Shown here in pieces: positions 14,501 through 25,119 of a stretch of DNA of 64,000 nucleotides. Location of the stretch: positions 19,886,341 to 19,950,340 of the forward strand of contig NC_049912.1 in NCBI RefSeq assembly GCF_001411555.2, in the 5' to 3' direction. The notes beneath the pieces were generated by a model. The model had not been told where the DNA came from, searched no databases, and worked only from the letters and a program-made list of their open reading frames with translations. The position numbers and the translations under genes are program-made. Origin of the DNA: Juglans regia. Its lineage: Eukaryota; Streptophyta; Magnoliopsida; Fagales; Juglandaceae. Position 1 is the first letter of the stretch. The number at the start of each line of letters is the position of its first letter.

Positions 14501-15666
14501 CCCTTGCCTAGATAGGATCAATAAATTTTGCACGAACAAAATCACAACAGCAATCTTGTAAATCCCTTACTTGCCTAGATAGCGACAAACACTATAGAAA
14601 AGCTAAAAAAACTCCCAAATCAAATCAGATTTGTTTCAAAATCCTCATTTATAACAAATTAACCAGAAATGGCTTTAGAAATTTTAATTAAGCTTAAACA
14701 GCAGGTATCAAATGAATTAGAAATTTCTATAAAGAATAACCACCATATACTTCCCAACTTTGAGCTCAAATAGTCCAACACAAGGCTACCAGACTAGAGA
14801 ATTCACTCATTTACCACTTTACATATACAAAAACGCATTGGGTTTTTGTTTTTCTTTCAGTTTCATTGAGAGCATCTTGTGGATCAAACTTGCCACCAGA
14901 CTGTACTTATGAAAAAAAAACGCCCTCCAACCAAGTAATGAAAAAAAATACATTTAATCTCAAGACGATGACTACCAATCCTTTTCAACTACAAAACGAG
15001 TTGATGTCTGATCCCAAGCCCAGCAACCAACTGTTGTAACTTTGTCAGACACTTCAATAAGAAATTACTTTGAAACATTCCCCCCGCCCCCAGGCCATGC
15101 ATTTTGGCATTTTCAGACAGACTGCACTGCAGCTTTATTTTTTTTTTATAAGAGATAAATTTCATTGATACAAATGAAATAGGCATAGCCAGTGTATACA
15201 AGGAGTATATAAAAGAACACCTAAATACATAGAAGCTAATGGACTAGACAGACTGCACCGCAACTTTATAGAAGCTAATGGACTACAAATGGTTAATACG
15301 CCTTAACGGACCAGCACAAAAACCTCTCGAGACACAAATAATAATACTTGGCACAATGACCGGAACTAATAGCATAAAAACTAATCCAATCCAATCCAAT
15401 TATATATATTTGCACTCAATCTATGACTTCCTCTGACCTCATCACCATAAAATTAAACAATAATCATACCAAAATTTATAATTTACAGACTACGAAAGAC
15501 CAAAATATGCAATCAAAATTTTAAAAAAAAAAAAAACAACTGGAATGAGAAATTACATCTGTGCTGAGTTCAATTCTAGGGCAAAGTAATGAGCTTTCGA
15601 TTACACTAAAGCAAGACTCACCTGCATCGAATTGGCATTGACCTGTGACTTCTCCGGCGCGCCCAT
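3200..15666 (-). CDS. PP4 regulatory subunit 3 (SMEK/PP4R3-like), 5' six exons, partial
   Basis: This is the regulatory subunit of protein phosphatase 4, which recruits substrates through an N-terminal EVH1/PH-like domain. Coding exons on the minus strand are 15622-15666, 5196-5276, 4940-5039, 4752-4836, 4594-4643 and 3200-3279. All have GT..AG borders and the frame stays open, giving 147 codons. The start is MGAPEKSQVNAN. Diagnostic stretches are RVKVYRLNGDGKWDDQGTGH, GLFVIDEEDNETLLLHRISS, SWRDPEYSTELALSFQET and NSELRELPALELSTLPLILK. Residues about 16-115 are the PH-like domain, and the SMK-1/DUF625 region begins at the end. The family protein is roughly 800-900 residues, so most of the gene is missing. 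Either it continues left of the window or it is a 5' gene fragment. Intron 1 is 10.3 kb and full of LINEs. Confidence 0.9.
5890..6655 (-). mobile_element. 5'-truncated LINE in SMEK intron 1
   Basis: A T-run followed by ATAAGTAAGAAATTTATTAA at the left edge is the reverse of the common LINE 3' tail. Minus-strand translation at 6090-6323 gives a decayed polymerase C-terminus, seen as weak matches around SRKISRGVGGISLSRLDAVG and LRVRFGMMCGV, with frameshifts. The copy lies in the same orientation as the host gene, inside its first intron. Confidence 0.7.
6660..9145 (+). mobile_element. internally deleted LINE with ORF1-like region
   Basis: The left part encodes an ORF1-type region. At 7179-7560 the plus strand reads FEISPEAWRSSIKIVEKSKR and WLVATVEAVLQAE, and then, past stops, a stretch like VIPKGYEGLSWEKFV. 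The same motif order recurs in the LINE at 50.0-50.4 kb. From about 8890 the sequence is the LINE 3' region, ending with CTTGTATACACCCAGTGTAT and an A-run at 9132-9141. No reverse transcriptase lies between, so the element has lost its polymerase. ORF1 has stops and is not functional. The family call comes from comparison within the window plus memory. Confidence 0.65.
8559..8593 (+). repeat. 35-base uninterrupted C homopolymer
   Basis: Thirty-five consecutive C bases are followed directly by GGGG. The minus strand is therefore a G35 run. It lies inside the internally deleted LINE. Such a run could form a G-quadruplex or i-motif, but could equally be an assembly or sequencing length artefact. 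Confidence 0.95.
9146..9780. other. unassigned stretch between LINE relics
   Basis: A short reading frame at 9527-9712 matches nothing I recognise. The remainder is AT-rich and without features. It may be a decayed upstream part of the next LINE. Confidence 0.4.
9780..11780 (+). mobile_element. degenerate LINE polymerase, copy A
   Basis: The plus strand carries the reverse-transcriptase signature LQQRDPLSPLMFFIVM at about 9888-9935 (the family norm is close to RQGDPLSPLLF). A damaged catalytic box follows, reading AYDANLFF where AYADD or AFADD is expected (about 10077-10100). Downstream come frameshifted remnants of the polymerase C-terminus and a zinc-binding region (around 11280-11330). 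Several stops and frameshifts make this a dead copy. It lacks an obvious A-tail. Confidence 0.75.
11871..12090 (-). mobile_element. LINE 3' end, minus orientation
   Basis: A T-run at 11874-11881 with ATAAGTAAAAATTTATTAAT is followed by GTACACAAGAGAGAACACCT and related words. This is the reverse complement of the LINE 3' region at about 8890-9140, so the two ends form an inverted repeat roughly 200 bases long. The copy is strongly 5'-truncated and seems to separate two plus-strand LINE copies. Confidence 0.7.
12300..13895 (+). mobile_element. degenerate LINE polymerase, copy B
   Basis: A plus-strand C-terminal polymerase stretch begins near 12305 with FGLKVNYAKSELVLSGN. It continues in the frame at 12505-12873 (WKRMYLSKGGLITLIKSTLS, then GGRLGVRYLKMFDRALHRKW), and at about 13410-13560 a zinc-binding remnant includes LDHLLLHCEVARALWDD. 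It ends at about 13893 with CGTATAAAAAAAATG. Multiple frame breaks show that it is inactive. It overlaps the same part of the polymerase as copy A and is therefore a separate insertion. Confidence 0.8.
13896..15114. other. AT-rich intron DNA, no feature
   Basis: This belongs to intron 1 of the SMEK-like gene. I see no coding stretch, RNA gene or clear transposon here. Confidence 0.5.
15115..15269 (-). mobile_element. short A-tailed retro-insertion with 24-bp target duplication
   Basis: A T-run (about 15138-15147) opens an insert that reads as a LINE or SINE 3' end on the minus strand. It is flanked by near-identical 24-base repeats at 15115-15138 and 15246-15269 (22 of 24 match, beginning AGACAGACTGCAC). 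The right flank overlaps a further short duplication: ATAGAAGCTAATGGACTA occurs at 15229 and again at 15268. The insert lies in SMEK intron 1, about 350 bases from the first coding exon. Confidence 0.7.
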
Positions 15667-16450
15667 ACCAGCTCCTATATCAGCGATTCAAATTTGAAGA
15701 TAAAATTAGAGGGATTGAATCGTCCGAATCGAAACCGGGACGGAAAGGCTTCAAAAAGGACAAATTAGGGCTTTTGAGGAGAGAAGAGACGGAAAGCGTA
15801 GGAAGGAGATTAAAGTTTATTCTAACTTTTGGAGGGGGGATCAATGAAAAACCCTAACCGCCATTAAAGTAGCAGTGTGAACCTCTCTCTCTGTCTCTCT
15901 GTCTCTCTCTCTCCTTTTTATTCTTTTCTGTTCCAAGTGCCTGTGCCCAGGACCTTCGATAATAGAGAAGTAGAGAAAACAATTGCACGCATGTTAGTGA
16001 CCGTGTAATATCGGTAATGCCCTAGCTTTTCGTGGAGAATTACAGTAGGAGATGTGCCATTGACCTCGGTTTTTCGCGATCCAATCACGAGGAAGTAAGT
16101 GCGCGGGGTCCGAAGGTGGTCCCCCTCAACCCGATTGTGCCCGAAAGACGCACGCGGATTCCACTCATTGGCCCTTGAACAATATCAACACGTGTATATC
16201 TTTTAGACACCGGCCCGTGACGGGACCAAGAAAAACCGTCCAATCAGGGCCACAGGCATCCTACTAACACGGCGTAGCACCAAAAGTAGTACAACCGATC
16301 TCGTGACGTTAGCAAGTAGAATAACAACGGGTTGTCGTCAGGATACCGAGGTGAAACGTGGCAACCTGTCATTGGTGATATGGCTGCAGATAGCATGGAA
16401 TATTTAAGAAAAAATTTGCTTGTCATTTTACACCACGCCAAAAATAAATG
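15667..16450 (-). promoter_or_regulatory. 5' leader and promoter region of the SMEK-like gene
   Basis: Upstream of the ATG at 15666 the plus strand shows a pyrimidine microsatellite (CTCT with GTCT units, about 15882-15915), which is GA-rich in the transcript. A GC-richer block follows at about 16020-16400. It contains CCAAT motifs (near 16080 and 16240), inverted CCAAT (ATTGG near 16167 and 16371) and a G-box core CACGTG at 16189-16194. Base composition here differs sharply from the AT-rich DNA to the right, as expected for a promoter. No TATA box was assigned. Confidence 0.45.
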
Positions 16451-17559
16451 TTTATATGTTACAGAATTTTTAAATTTAAATAATTTTTAACTTTTCAAAT
16501 TTTTTTTATCTAGAAAGCCCTCCAAATCAAACGCGGTGTTATTATAGAATTTACACCCTCTAATAGAAGGGTAACACATGTTCAGCTCAGAGTAGCTCAT
16601 TCTTTTTGATTGTTAGTTATTTTTATAGTTTTTTTATTTTTTTATTCATATTTTTTTAATATTTTTAAAAATAAAAATATATATTTTAATACATTTAAAA
16701 TCACCTCTTCACTCGTTAAGTAAAAAATAAAAAAATAAAAATAACTTTCCGAGCAATCAAGTAAAGCGACACAACTTGAGAGGCAACTAAAGGTGAGGAC
16801 AAAACGGAGGAGCAGAAGGGGCAAGGGGCTAATTGAAAGAGTGAACTCGAAGGCATAGAGAGGGAGGAACGAGCTCACAAGAAGGCAAAAGAGCAATTGT
16901 AACGTATAAGCATACTCACAGTAAGTACAATGGATTGATGATGTGTCACCCTCTCATTGAGGGTGTAAAACGCCCAAAAGCGCCTAGTAAGATAAATTTT
17001 TTTATTTAATCATTAACTAAATTATTATTCAAAAATAAAAATTAATATAACTTTTATAAATTTCAAAATAAAAAATACAATTTTTACAAACTTCAGAACA
17101 AAAATTATATTAAAAAATTATATTCAAACAATTTGTTAACTTCATAATATTTTTATTTAACTTTTTTATTCTCTTTTTATAAAACTTAGTAAAACATATT
17201 CACTCAATAATTTAACAACTATTCCAAAAATTCTTAAGATACTTGAAAGTGTCCAAATATGGAGTTTTGTTATGTATAAACAAGTTTATATACCAATCTG
17301 CGTATTAATGTTATCGCATTCATATTCTAAATTTAAATTAATACTATTTTTAATAAAATATAATTTTTGATTAAATATATTGAACAAATATGCATATTAA
17401 TGTGTATAATCGTTCACAATTAAATTTTTCCTTATGTCTTTAGTTCCTTTCAATATAGAAGTTCATTTTCCAATGCAATCTTTGTGTAGTCGTGACTTGG
17501 ATGTGATGGAAGTGACGAATGTAGGGTGTAGATTCATAGTAGTTGGTGGTCAGGTCTAG

Positions 17560-17738
17560 TATATGTTAAAAAGTTGTGATTAAAATTAAAAAATTGAATA
17601 AAATATTGTTAGAATATATTTTTTAATATTATATTTATTTTATGATTTGAAAAAGTTAAATTGTTTATTTTATTTTGTGTGGAGATTTAAGAAAATTGTA
17701 ATGATGAGACGAGATGTTTTCTGAAAACAAACGAGGCC
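17560..17738. mobile_element. family-T MITE remnant
   Basis: It shares the core word AAATATTGTTAGAATAT and the right terminus GAAAACAAACGAGGCC with the copy at 35219-35420, followed by a TTA target triplet. The left terminus is not recognisable. Confidence 0.6.
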
Positions 17739-18780
17739 TTAATTTTTATTTGAATATAAGTTGAGCTCAAACTTTTCATTTTATTCGATTTTATGATTAT
17801 GAACAGCTCGTATAATATTTGAGCAAGTTCATGTTTATTCGTGAGTTATTTCATTTAAATAAAATAGATTATTTGTAATGTATTTTTGACAAGCAAGTTT
17901 GGACTTTCTAGTTCCACTAACATTTTTACAAAATTTGGATTTGCTCTAATCTCCTTGAATATTTGAAATATTATCATTTTAAATATAGAGATAATACTAT
18001 TAAAAATAGTAACTACAAAATTATTTGAATTTATATGAACTTATGAGTCGAACCAAGTTTTGTACCGAGTTATATTGTTTAATAATCAATCATAATTTCG
18101 TGTTCACGAACATCTCATTTAATAATAGAATTAGACCGAACTCAAATTTCACCAAATCGATCTCGAATAGTATTTTATTTATTTAGAGACCTTAACACAT
18201 AGATGCTGTTGATAGTAATTTAATAAAGTGGTTAGAAAATATTGTTTTTTCGAATTAATATTGTTATCTTTATTTTTATTTAAATAATCGATTTACTAAT
18301 TCATTTGAAACTTAATAATATTATTTATTATTGAGAAATGTTTTGTCTATACATAAATTTTACTTTAGAAAATCTATATACTGGCATAGTTTAATGTGAT
18401 CCATAAATTTTTAAACTCTTTTATTATAAAATAGATCTAATATATTACAATAAATCATATCAGTGTTTAAATTTTATTGTATAAGATTTGCGTGTAGTCC
18501 TAACACTTTATCTTTCATTAATTCATATACCAATCGTTCAATACCACGTTAAAGAATATGAATAATAATTCTTTAAATATAACACATCAATCAATATGAT
18601 TAAAAATAAATAGTAATGATATAAAAATCTGGCAAACAAATTTGCATACGGTGATTTACAAAATGTTGACAATTTTATGAACAAATGAGGATATGGGTGG
18701 TCTGAAATAATATGACACCTTATGTTTTTGTATATGATTGTTACGAAGAATATGTTGTTACCAAAATAGTCAAAGACGCT

Positions 18781-18984
18781 TAGTTTTGATTGAAAAATAC
18801 TTTCAACTTATTTCATCTCATCTCATCTAATTATTATAACTTTATCAAATTTACACATAAAATATAATAAATAATTTAATTTTCTTAAATTTTAAAGTAA
18901 TAATAATATTAAAAAATAATATTATAATTAATTTTAATATTAACTCATCTTATCTCAACTCACTATACAAACAAATCTAAACCA
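18781..18984. mobile_element. family-T MITE, reversed
   Basis: It contains the reversed core (AATAATATTAAAAAATAATATT) region flanked by CATCTCATCTCATCT and TCTCAACTCAC, the complement of the GAGATGAG runs seen in forward copies. The borders are approximate. Confidence 0.5.
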
Positions 18985-19325
18985 TATGACATATCTAGGA
19001 GTTAAGAAATTATATTCTTATAATAAGCATGATAAGATATATAAATAATACTTGGGATGAAGTTTTTTTGGTACTTTCAGCAACGGTTTTCATTGACTTG
19101 TAAAAGGAATCCTTTGAAGATTCTCTGCCACTTTAAATATAGAAATCAATTTAAGTACAAGAGAATAAGGTACACTGGACAAATCAGATCGATGCACAGG
19201 TTACAGACTTACTCCGACCTGCTGCCAAGAACAAATGTGTATTGTACAGCAATTAAATAAGATATGAAAAAATATGTTTATAATTTTGTTTATTAACATA
19301 ATATGGTGAATATATAAACGATTTT

Positions 19326-19500
19326 ATATCATCTTATTTTATTTTATTATTATAATTTTTTAAAATTTTTACATAAAATATAATAAATAATTAAATTTTT
19401 TTAAATTTTAAAATAATAATAATATTAAAAAATAATATTTTATTCAACTTTTAAATTTCATTTAAAATTATCTTATATCACCTTACTATATAATCTAAAT
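19326..19500. mobile_element. family-T MITE remnant, reversed
   Basis: The reversed core resembles the 18781 copy (ACATAAAATATAATAAATAA, then AATATTAAAAAATAATATT), but the termini are decayed. Confidence 0.45.
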
Positions 19501-20110
19501 ATGTTATTATGATAAAAGTTATGACATCAATTAATATTAAAATATTTGTTATTTTTATAAATATTGCAATAAATAATATGTTTACATGTCAACTCAGAAT
19601 TCTTGTGATAACCAATCTCATTTAGAGACAAATTCGGATATATTCTATCAAAAAAATTTATTCATAAATTGATGTGGATAATACATCTATTAAAGGGCTT
19701 ATATAGCAGCATAATTTGATCTAAAAAATAAAAAATAAAATTTAAATCTTATAAATTAAATTTAAGTTATATGAATAGTATGTGTCGATATTTTTTAATA
19801 AATATTAATCAATAACCTTATACCTACAAGCCGCATAAGTCGTTTAATTTACATCTCGTGCGCCTGCCTACAGCTAATAAAAAAATAAAAAACTCTCCAA
19901 TCTTCTGTCGTGCCCTCTTCGCCTTCAACCAAAGGACCCTAAGCAAACCTAGAGCTCCATCGACAAACTCAACTCCACCATGTTGACCCCCCCTCCCCCT
20001 GAGGCGAACCCATCCACTAGAAATCCTTTATCTCCACCCTCCCCTCTTTCGCAACCACCTCGCATTGGCATTGAGCCCTCCCCCCACCATCTCGCACCTC
20101 ACCCACCTCT

Positions 20111-20315
20111 TAATTATGAGCAGCGGCAGAGACCTTCTCGATGAACTTCTTGTCCTGACGTTCCATAGCCACATCCCCCATGTCATTGTCGATGTGCTTC
20201 GGCTTGCCATAAACGGCTTTGTGAATGTAATACTAAGCATTACCCATAGAATAGAACAGAGCATTCCGACTATGATTCCCAGAGGTAACGCTGCTTCCAA
20301 CCATACCCACACCAT
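20111..20315 (-). pseudogene. NDUFA1-like (complex I MWFE subunit) pseudogene
   Basis: Intact genes of this family encode a small, about 65-residue, one-helix membrane subunit of mitochondrial complex I. The minus strand starts MVWVWLEAALPLGIIVGMLC, the expected N-terminal membrane helix. It then shifts frame at about 20248-20256 and continues in another frame as MGNA, a TAG stop (expected Gln), YYIHKAVYGKPKHIDNDMGD and VAMERQDKKFIEKVSAAAHN, ending TAA at 20111-20113. A frameshift plus an in-frame stop make this copy non-functional. No intron interrupts the coding stretch and no A-tail is evident downstream, so retroposition is possible but unproven. Confidence 0.85.
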
Positions 20316-22364
20316 CTCAAATCTCTCTTTCTCCCTTGACTCAACAATTTTTTCCGCTCTCTCTCTCTCAAGTTCTGTATTTTTTATTAAAGAGTCAATT
20401 TTCTCTTACTCGACGGACTGGTGTTCTTTGTGTTTTGAATGGGCTCTCATCTACTGAACGGCCACTAGTCATGAAGGCCAATGGTAATTTTTTTTTTTCT
20501 AAGCAAATGGTGATGTTATTTCTTATGAATTGAATTTATAAATCAGGAATACAGAATTTTTTGATGCTCTGGTTTTGTGATCTGGATTGGATTTGTGATA
20601 TTTAATGCATGTTTGGGTCTGTGATATTTTATTCTTTCCTTTCTTTTTTCACGCCCAAAACCATCTGTGTCGGACTGGTGGCGGTGAAACTCTGGTTTCT
20701 AAGCAGAATTGCTAAGAAAGTAGAAAATCTCCTCTCAGCCTGGGTTTATTCCTCTTTTGATTTCAATGTTTTACCATGTGCGTGAGTATATTGTAAGTTA
20801 GGTATAATTTGTGACGTGGCAGCAGATGTGTGGAAGGCTGTTATACTGAGAAAAGCAACCCATCCGCTTAGAAGCAGGACTCTAACCTTTATCTCTTTAA
20901 ATTGGTTGAATTTAATGTTTCAGTTGCTCAATTGTTTTTTAATTGCTCATTATCGGCCATTTGAACTTTAATTTTATCAATTAATTTCTTACTGGCTCTT
21001 AGTTAATGGTCCATAAGTTTCTACCGTTGATTTTTTCTTTTTAATTTGATAGTGGTTGTTTGTTCATTGTGCCGTTTCCTGAAAATAAAAGAGTCAACTT
21101 TCATGCATGTGTTCTTTTATTCATTGCACAATAGTTACCAGATGTATTTTGATTTGTTTAAATATTGATGGAGGTTGGCGTCCGTTAAGGGTCGACCTTT
21201 TCATTCCAATGTGGTGTTGTTTTTCTCTATACAACGTTAGGGAAAAAATTAGTTAAAGTGTACATAGATATTTTTTGAGAGTATTTCTAGATAAAAGAAA
21301 TGTGTTGTCTGAGTAGAGTTTTGAATTCAACTACTTTTACAGAGTTGATTCGGGCTATATGATGATAAGTTAGGCTGTTGTATTCTAGAGGAGCTAAGTC
21401 AAGAAAAGTTTTGCTGCATCGGTTAATTTAAAAGAGCGATATTTTCATGTCTTAGTCTAAACTGACTTTGTTTTAATTTTAATTTAATTGTAATTTTTAT
21501 TATATTATTATATATTTCATAAATAGAATATTCTACACACTGGCTTAAAAATAAAATAAGTTGATATCTCTCACATTTGAATAGAATCCCGCTGCAAAAT
21601 AAAAAATAAAAAATTGAATTGCTCAAATTTTTTACTTTCTAATAAATAAGTTGTTATAAATCAAAACATAATGATTGCATGTTATTCAACACTCAATTAG
21701 ACTTATAAATTTATCAATCATATCATCAATTGGTATCTTCTTCTTTTTTTTTTCTTTCATCTAGCATTCGATCGACGTCTTTAAATGATAAATTTAAAAT
21801 TTATTTAATAAAAAAATTAACATTTCATGGAAAGGTAGATTAGATTAGCATTTCAATTAAGAGAATTAATTACCATGATATTAACTCTATTCTATTTGGT
21901 TTCTTGTCAAAATTAAAAAAATTTAGTTGCCTGAAAAATCTTATTCACACGGGTCAAATGGGTTTTCACTACTTATGCAATATGATACTCAATATCTACA
22001 TTACATTTGAGTTTTGAGTCTTTTCATCAACAGGTTTCATGAAATTGTTTTAAGTCACATAGTAATCTTGCAACTCCATACGTGTGTTCATGTAATGTCT
22101 CGAATCTTGTCACTTTAATTCTAAAAGGGAGAAATTCAAGCCCTTTATAAAATGACTCTAATGATTCGCCCTTTCAACTGTAACAGTGACTAATAATATA
22201 ATCATTTGGCTCAAAATTTGATTAAGTTTTTATTACCTAAAATTTTAGGCGATAGTATATTATTATGGGTGTTTTTATTTAGCTCCATGAGTTTGTCCTA
22301 CTTAAATTTTCCGCTAATGCAAATTACCTCCATCTTGTCATGCATCCGAAATCGCAATTTCTAA
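20316..22364. other. AT-rich DNA without recognisable genes
   Basis: The first 150 bases may be the old 5' flank of the NDUFA1-like pseudogene, with a CT-rich stretch near 20340-20400. I see nothing supportable in the remainder. Confidence 0.5.
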
Positions 22365-22560
22365 GGTTATGTTTGGATGTTGAACTAAATTGAATTGAGT
22401 TGAGTTGAGTTGAAATGATAAAATATTGTTAGAATATTATTTTTTAATATTATTATTATTTTAAAATTTGAAAAAGTTGAATTGTTTATTATATTTTGTG
22501 TTGAAATTTAAAAAAATTATAAAGATGAGTTGAGATGAGTTTATGTACCAACTCATCTCA
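22365..22560. mobile_element. family-T MITE
   Basis: It begins GGTTATGTTTGGATGTTG after a TAA triplet and contains AAATATTGTTAGAATATTAT and repeated GAGTTGA units. The right end (ACCAACTCATCTCAAC) is close to the family terminus, but its final bases are altered. Confidence 0.7.
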
Positions 22561-22599
22561 ACCCCCTTCCCTAGAGTTAGAGATGTCATGTGCTTACGT

Positions 22600-24060
22600 A
22601 CATATAGTCAGACAAGATATTTCATTATTTAATAAAACATTTTTTATCATATAAAATAGTTGATAAACTAAATCATGTCTTAACCAATCATAACCAAAAT
22701 TCTCAAACTGACTAAAATGGAAATCATACAATAAAGTCACTAAGTTCATAGTCTGCTCATTCTAAACTTGGTTTGCTTGCTCGCACTGATTATCATCCTG
22801 ACCAGGGTAGTTTAAAAAAATGAAATAAAATTAAAATGAGTCAAAAACTCAATAAAAAATCCATCACAATGTAAACATAATAAACATAAGGATTTTTATA
22901 AAGAGTTTTCATATTGAGAGTTTAAAATCATGACTGATCATACTGATACTTATGCTATGCATGACTTGTCTTGATTTATTTGAATTAACTTACTGATCTA
23001 ATTTATCTTACTGATCTGACTTATTTGGCTAGCTAACACACTTAACTATGTGTGTAAGGTTGTGCACTAACTTTTCCTACTACAACAAAGACAGCCGACT
23101 GTGTAGTACTCTGGCATACTACGGTGGACCACGCTCGAGTCCATGACTTGCACGCCCACCCTTATCTGAACTACATTAGTACTATGCATCTGAATGACCA
23201 TCTTATTTACTGATTAACTGATATTATCTTATATTGCACTTGAACTTAAGATAGCTTACATGTCTTATGCGACGTGAGATGCATGATATACATACTGATA
23301 TAAATTACTATAAATTTCTGAATCTGAACATTAGCGAATAAAATCACAATAAAAATAGATCTATATAAATATATAAATATATACTATAGAAAGGAGGAAG
23401 AGAATACGTGAATGGGCTTAAAATAGGCGTCTGGATGTTGGGTAATCGGCTTGGGATTTTTCTATGGCCTTGAGTCTTGCTCTTTATGCATATAAGCATG
23501 GACTTCCAATTTAATGGGTTGAGTAGCCTTAGTAACCTTAGTGATCCGATATACTAAATTTGAAACTGAGCCTAGCTCATACAATAATATTTTTGAGCTG
23601 GTTAAATAATTATTGAATTTCACAAAATTATTAATCGTCAAAAATAAATTTTAGGTTGGTAATTATCTAATAATTTGCAATTGGACTTTTCAACATAACC
23701 CATCAACAAAATTTAGATCCAATAAAATTATCCTTATAATATTGGACCCGTTCGTTACAAATGGTGAAAGAAATGAATCAAAATAAGGAAAAAAAAAAAT
23801 CCCTCCACTCAACACAAAAAGATTGCAGCCATGGACATAATAAGACTGGCTCTGATACCAATAGTTAGAAAATATAATATTTTTGAATGAGTAATAACAC
23901 CTATAGAAAATGCAATTCGATTTGCTAAAAAATTCTAAACTGAAATAAAAGATAAAAATCAATTGCAGAACTCTTAGGAAGTCTCAACTATATTTCATAT
24001 TTTTATCAACATGTGAAACATTTATTTAGACCGTTGTTTAGACGAGTAGAGAAAGATCTG
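22600..24060 (-). mobile_element. possible non-coding LTR-element remnant
   Basis: At about 23844-23862 the plus strand reads GGCTCTGATACCAATAG. Its reverse complement contains TGGTATCAGAGCC, the initiator-Met tRNA primer-binding sequence used by many plant LTR retroelements. Its orientation implies an element running right to left. No gag or pol frame is visible, and paired LTRs were not found. The rest of the stretch is AT-rich with no gene. Confidence 0.3.
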
Positions 24061-24069
24061 CCAACATAG

Positions 24070-25090
24070 ACATAAGAAATTATAATTATATATAAGATAA
24101 TATTATTATAATTTATAACATAAAACTTTAATTTTAAACATGAAAATTTATTTGATCATATGTTTTAAACATAATATATATATATTAATAACATTTTCTG
24201 GCTTAATAAATTCTCAACATATTCCTTTTAATAAATACATAATATATTAGTAATACTAATATACATTAGTATATTAATTATATTTCGTTTTAATTAATTA
24301 GTATATTAATGTATATTAGTATATTAATTACATTTTATGCCTTAATACTAATACTATTAAAACCATAAAACGAGACCGAACCGGTAAAATCGGAGGTATC
24401 GGTTTCGGAATATAACCGGTGCGTAATCAGTTTTTCAGAAATGCAAAACCGATACATACTGATTCAGTCCTAAATTTTGTTCAAAATCGGACTGGTTATA
24501 CCCCTGCTCACTTGTATTGCATTAGAGATGCTAATTGGAAGCTAATGCTTGCACATGCAGCCAATTAGGAGTGTAACCGGTCCAGTTTGGTCCATTTTTT
24601 GACAAATTTTAGAACCGAACTGGTATGCACCGGTTTTACACTTTCAATAACCAATACCGTACTGGTTACACTCCTAAACCGGTACTTTCAATTTTACTGG
24701 TTCCAGTCCAGTTCGGTTCGATTTTTCAATTTTTAATATATGTTAAATCTCTAATCTCTTATATTTATATATATATATATATTAATATATATAAATATTA
24801 GTAATACACTAATACTATTAGTATATAGTATATAGTAATACTATTGGTATAGTACTATTAATATATGTTAGCGATAATATAGTAATTAATATACTAATAT
24901 TTATTAGTATTACTAAAATATTTATAAAAAAGAATATGTTGAGAATTTATTAAGCCATAAAATGTAATTAATATATATTTTATATTTAAAACATATGATC
25001 AAATAAATGTTCATGTTTAAGATTAAAATTTTATGTTATAAATTATAATATAACATTATTTTATATATAATTATAATTTATATAATTATA
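24070..25090. repeat. 1-kb imperfect inverted repeat (foldback)
   Basis: The left arm (about 24070-24300) matches the reverse complement of about 24870-25090 over roughly 220 bases, with scattered mismatches. Shared words include GATCATATGTTTTAAA and TTAATAAATTCTCAACATAT. The 570-base spacer holds ACCGG-rich DNA and a nested small inverted-repeat element. A transcript could form a long hairpin. It may be a foldback transposon or the result of two opposed insertions. Confidence 0.65.
24567..24675. mobile_element. 109-bp MITE with 15-bp terminal inverted repeats
   Basis: The left end is AGGAGTGTAACCGGT and the right end, read on the other strand, is AGGAGTGTAACCAGT (14 of 15 identical). The interior is rich in ACCGG and GGTCC words. 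It is nested in the spacer of the 24-25 kb inverted repeat. No target duplication was established. Confidence 0.5.
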
Positions 25091-25119
25091 TATAATATAA
25101 AAAAAATTAATTAAAAATA

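Larger units (their letters stand above)
16451..20110. other. AT-rich intergenic DNA with MITE remnants
   Basis: No gene is visible. Family-T MITE remnants are recognisable at about 17560-17738 (ending AACAAACGAGGCC before TTA), about 18781-18984 and about 19326-19500, the last two in reverse orientation. A further AT-rich repeat near 16610-16780 resembles those near 54.0 and 61.7 kb. Confidence 0.55.

Noticed and set aside
20065..20457. A 130-codon plus-strand open frame
   Set aside because: It is the antisense shadow of the NDUFA1-like pseudogene. The family match is clear only on the minus strand.
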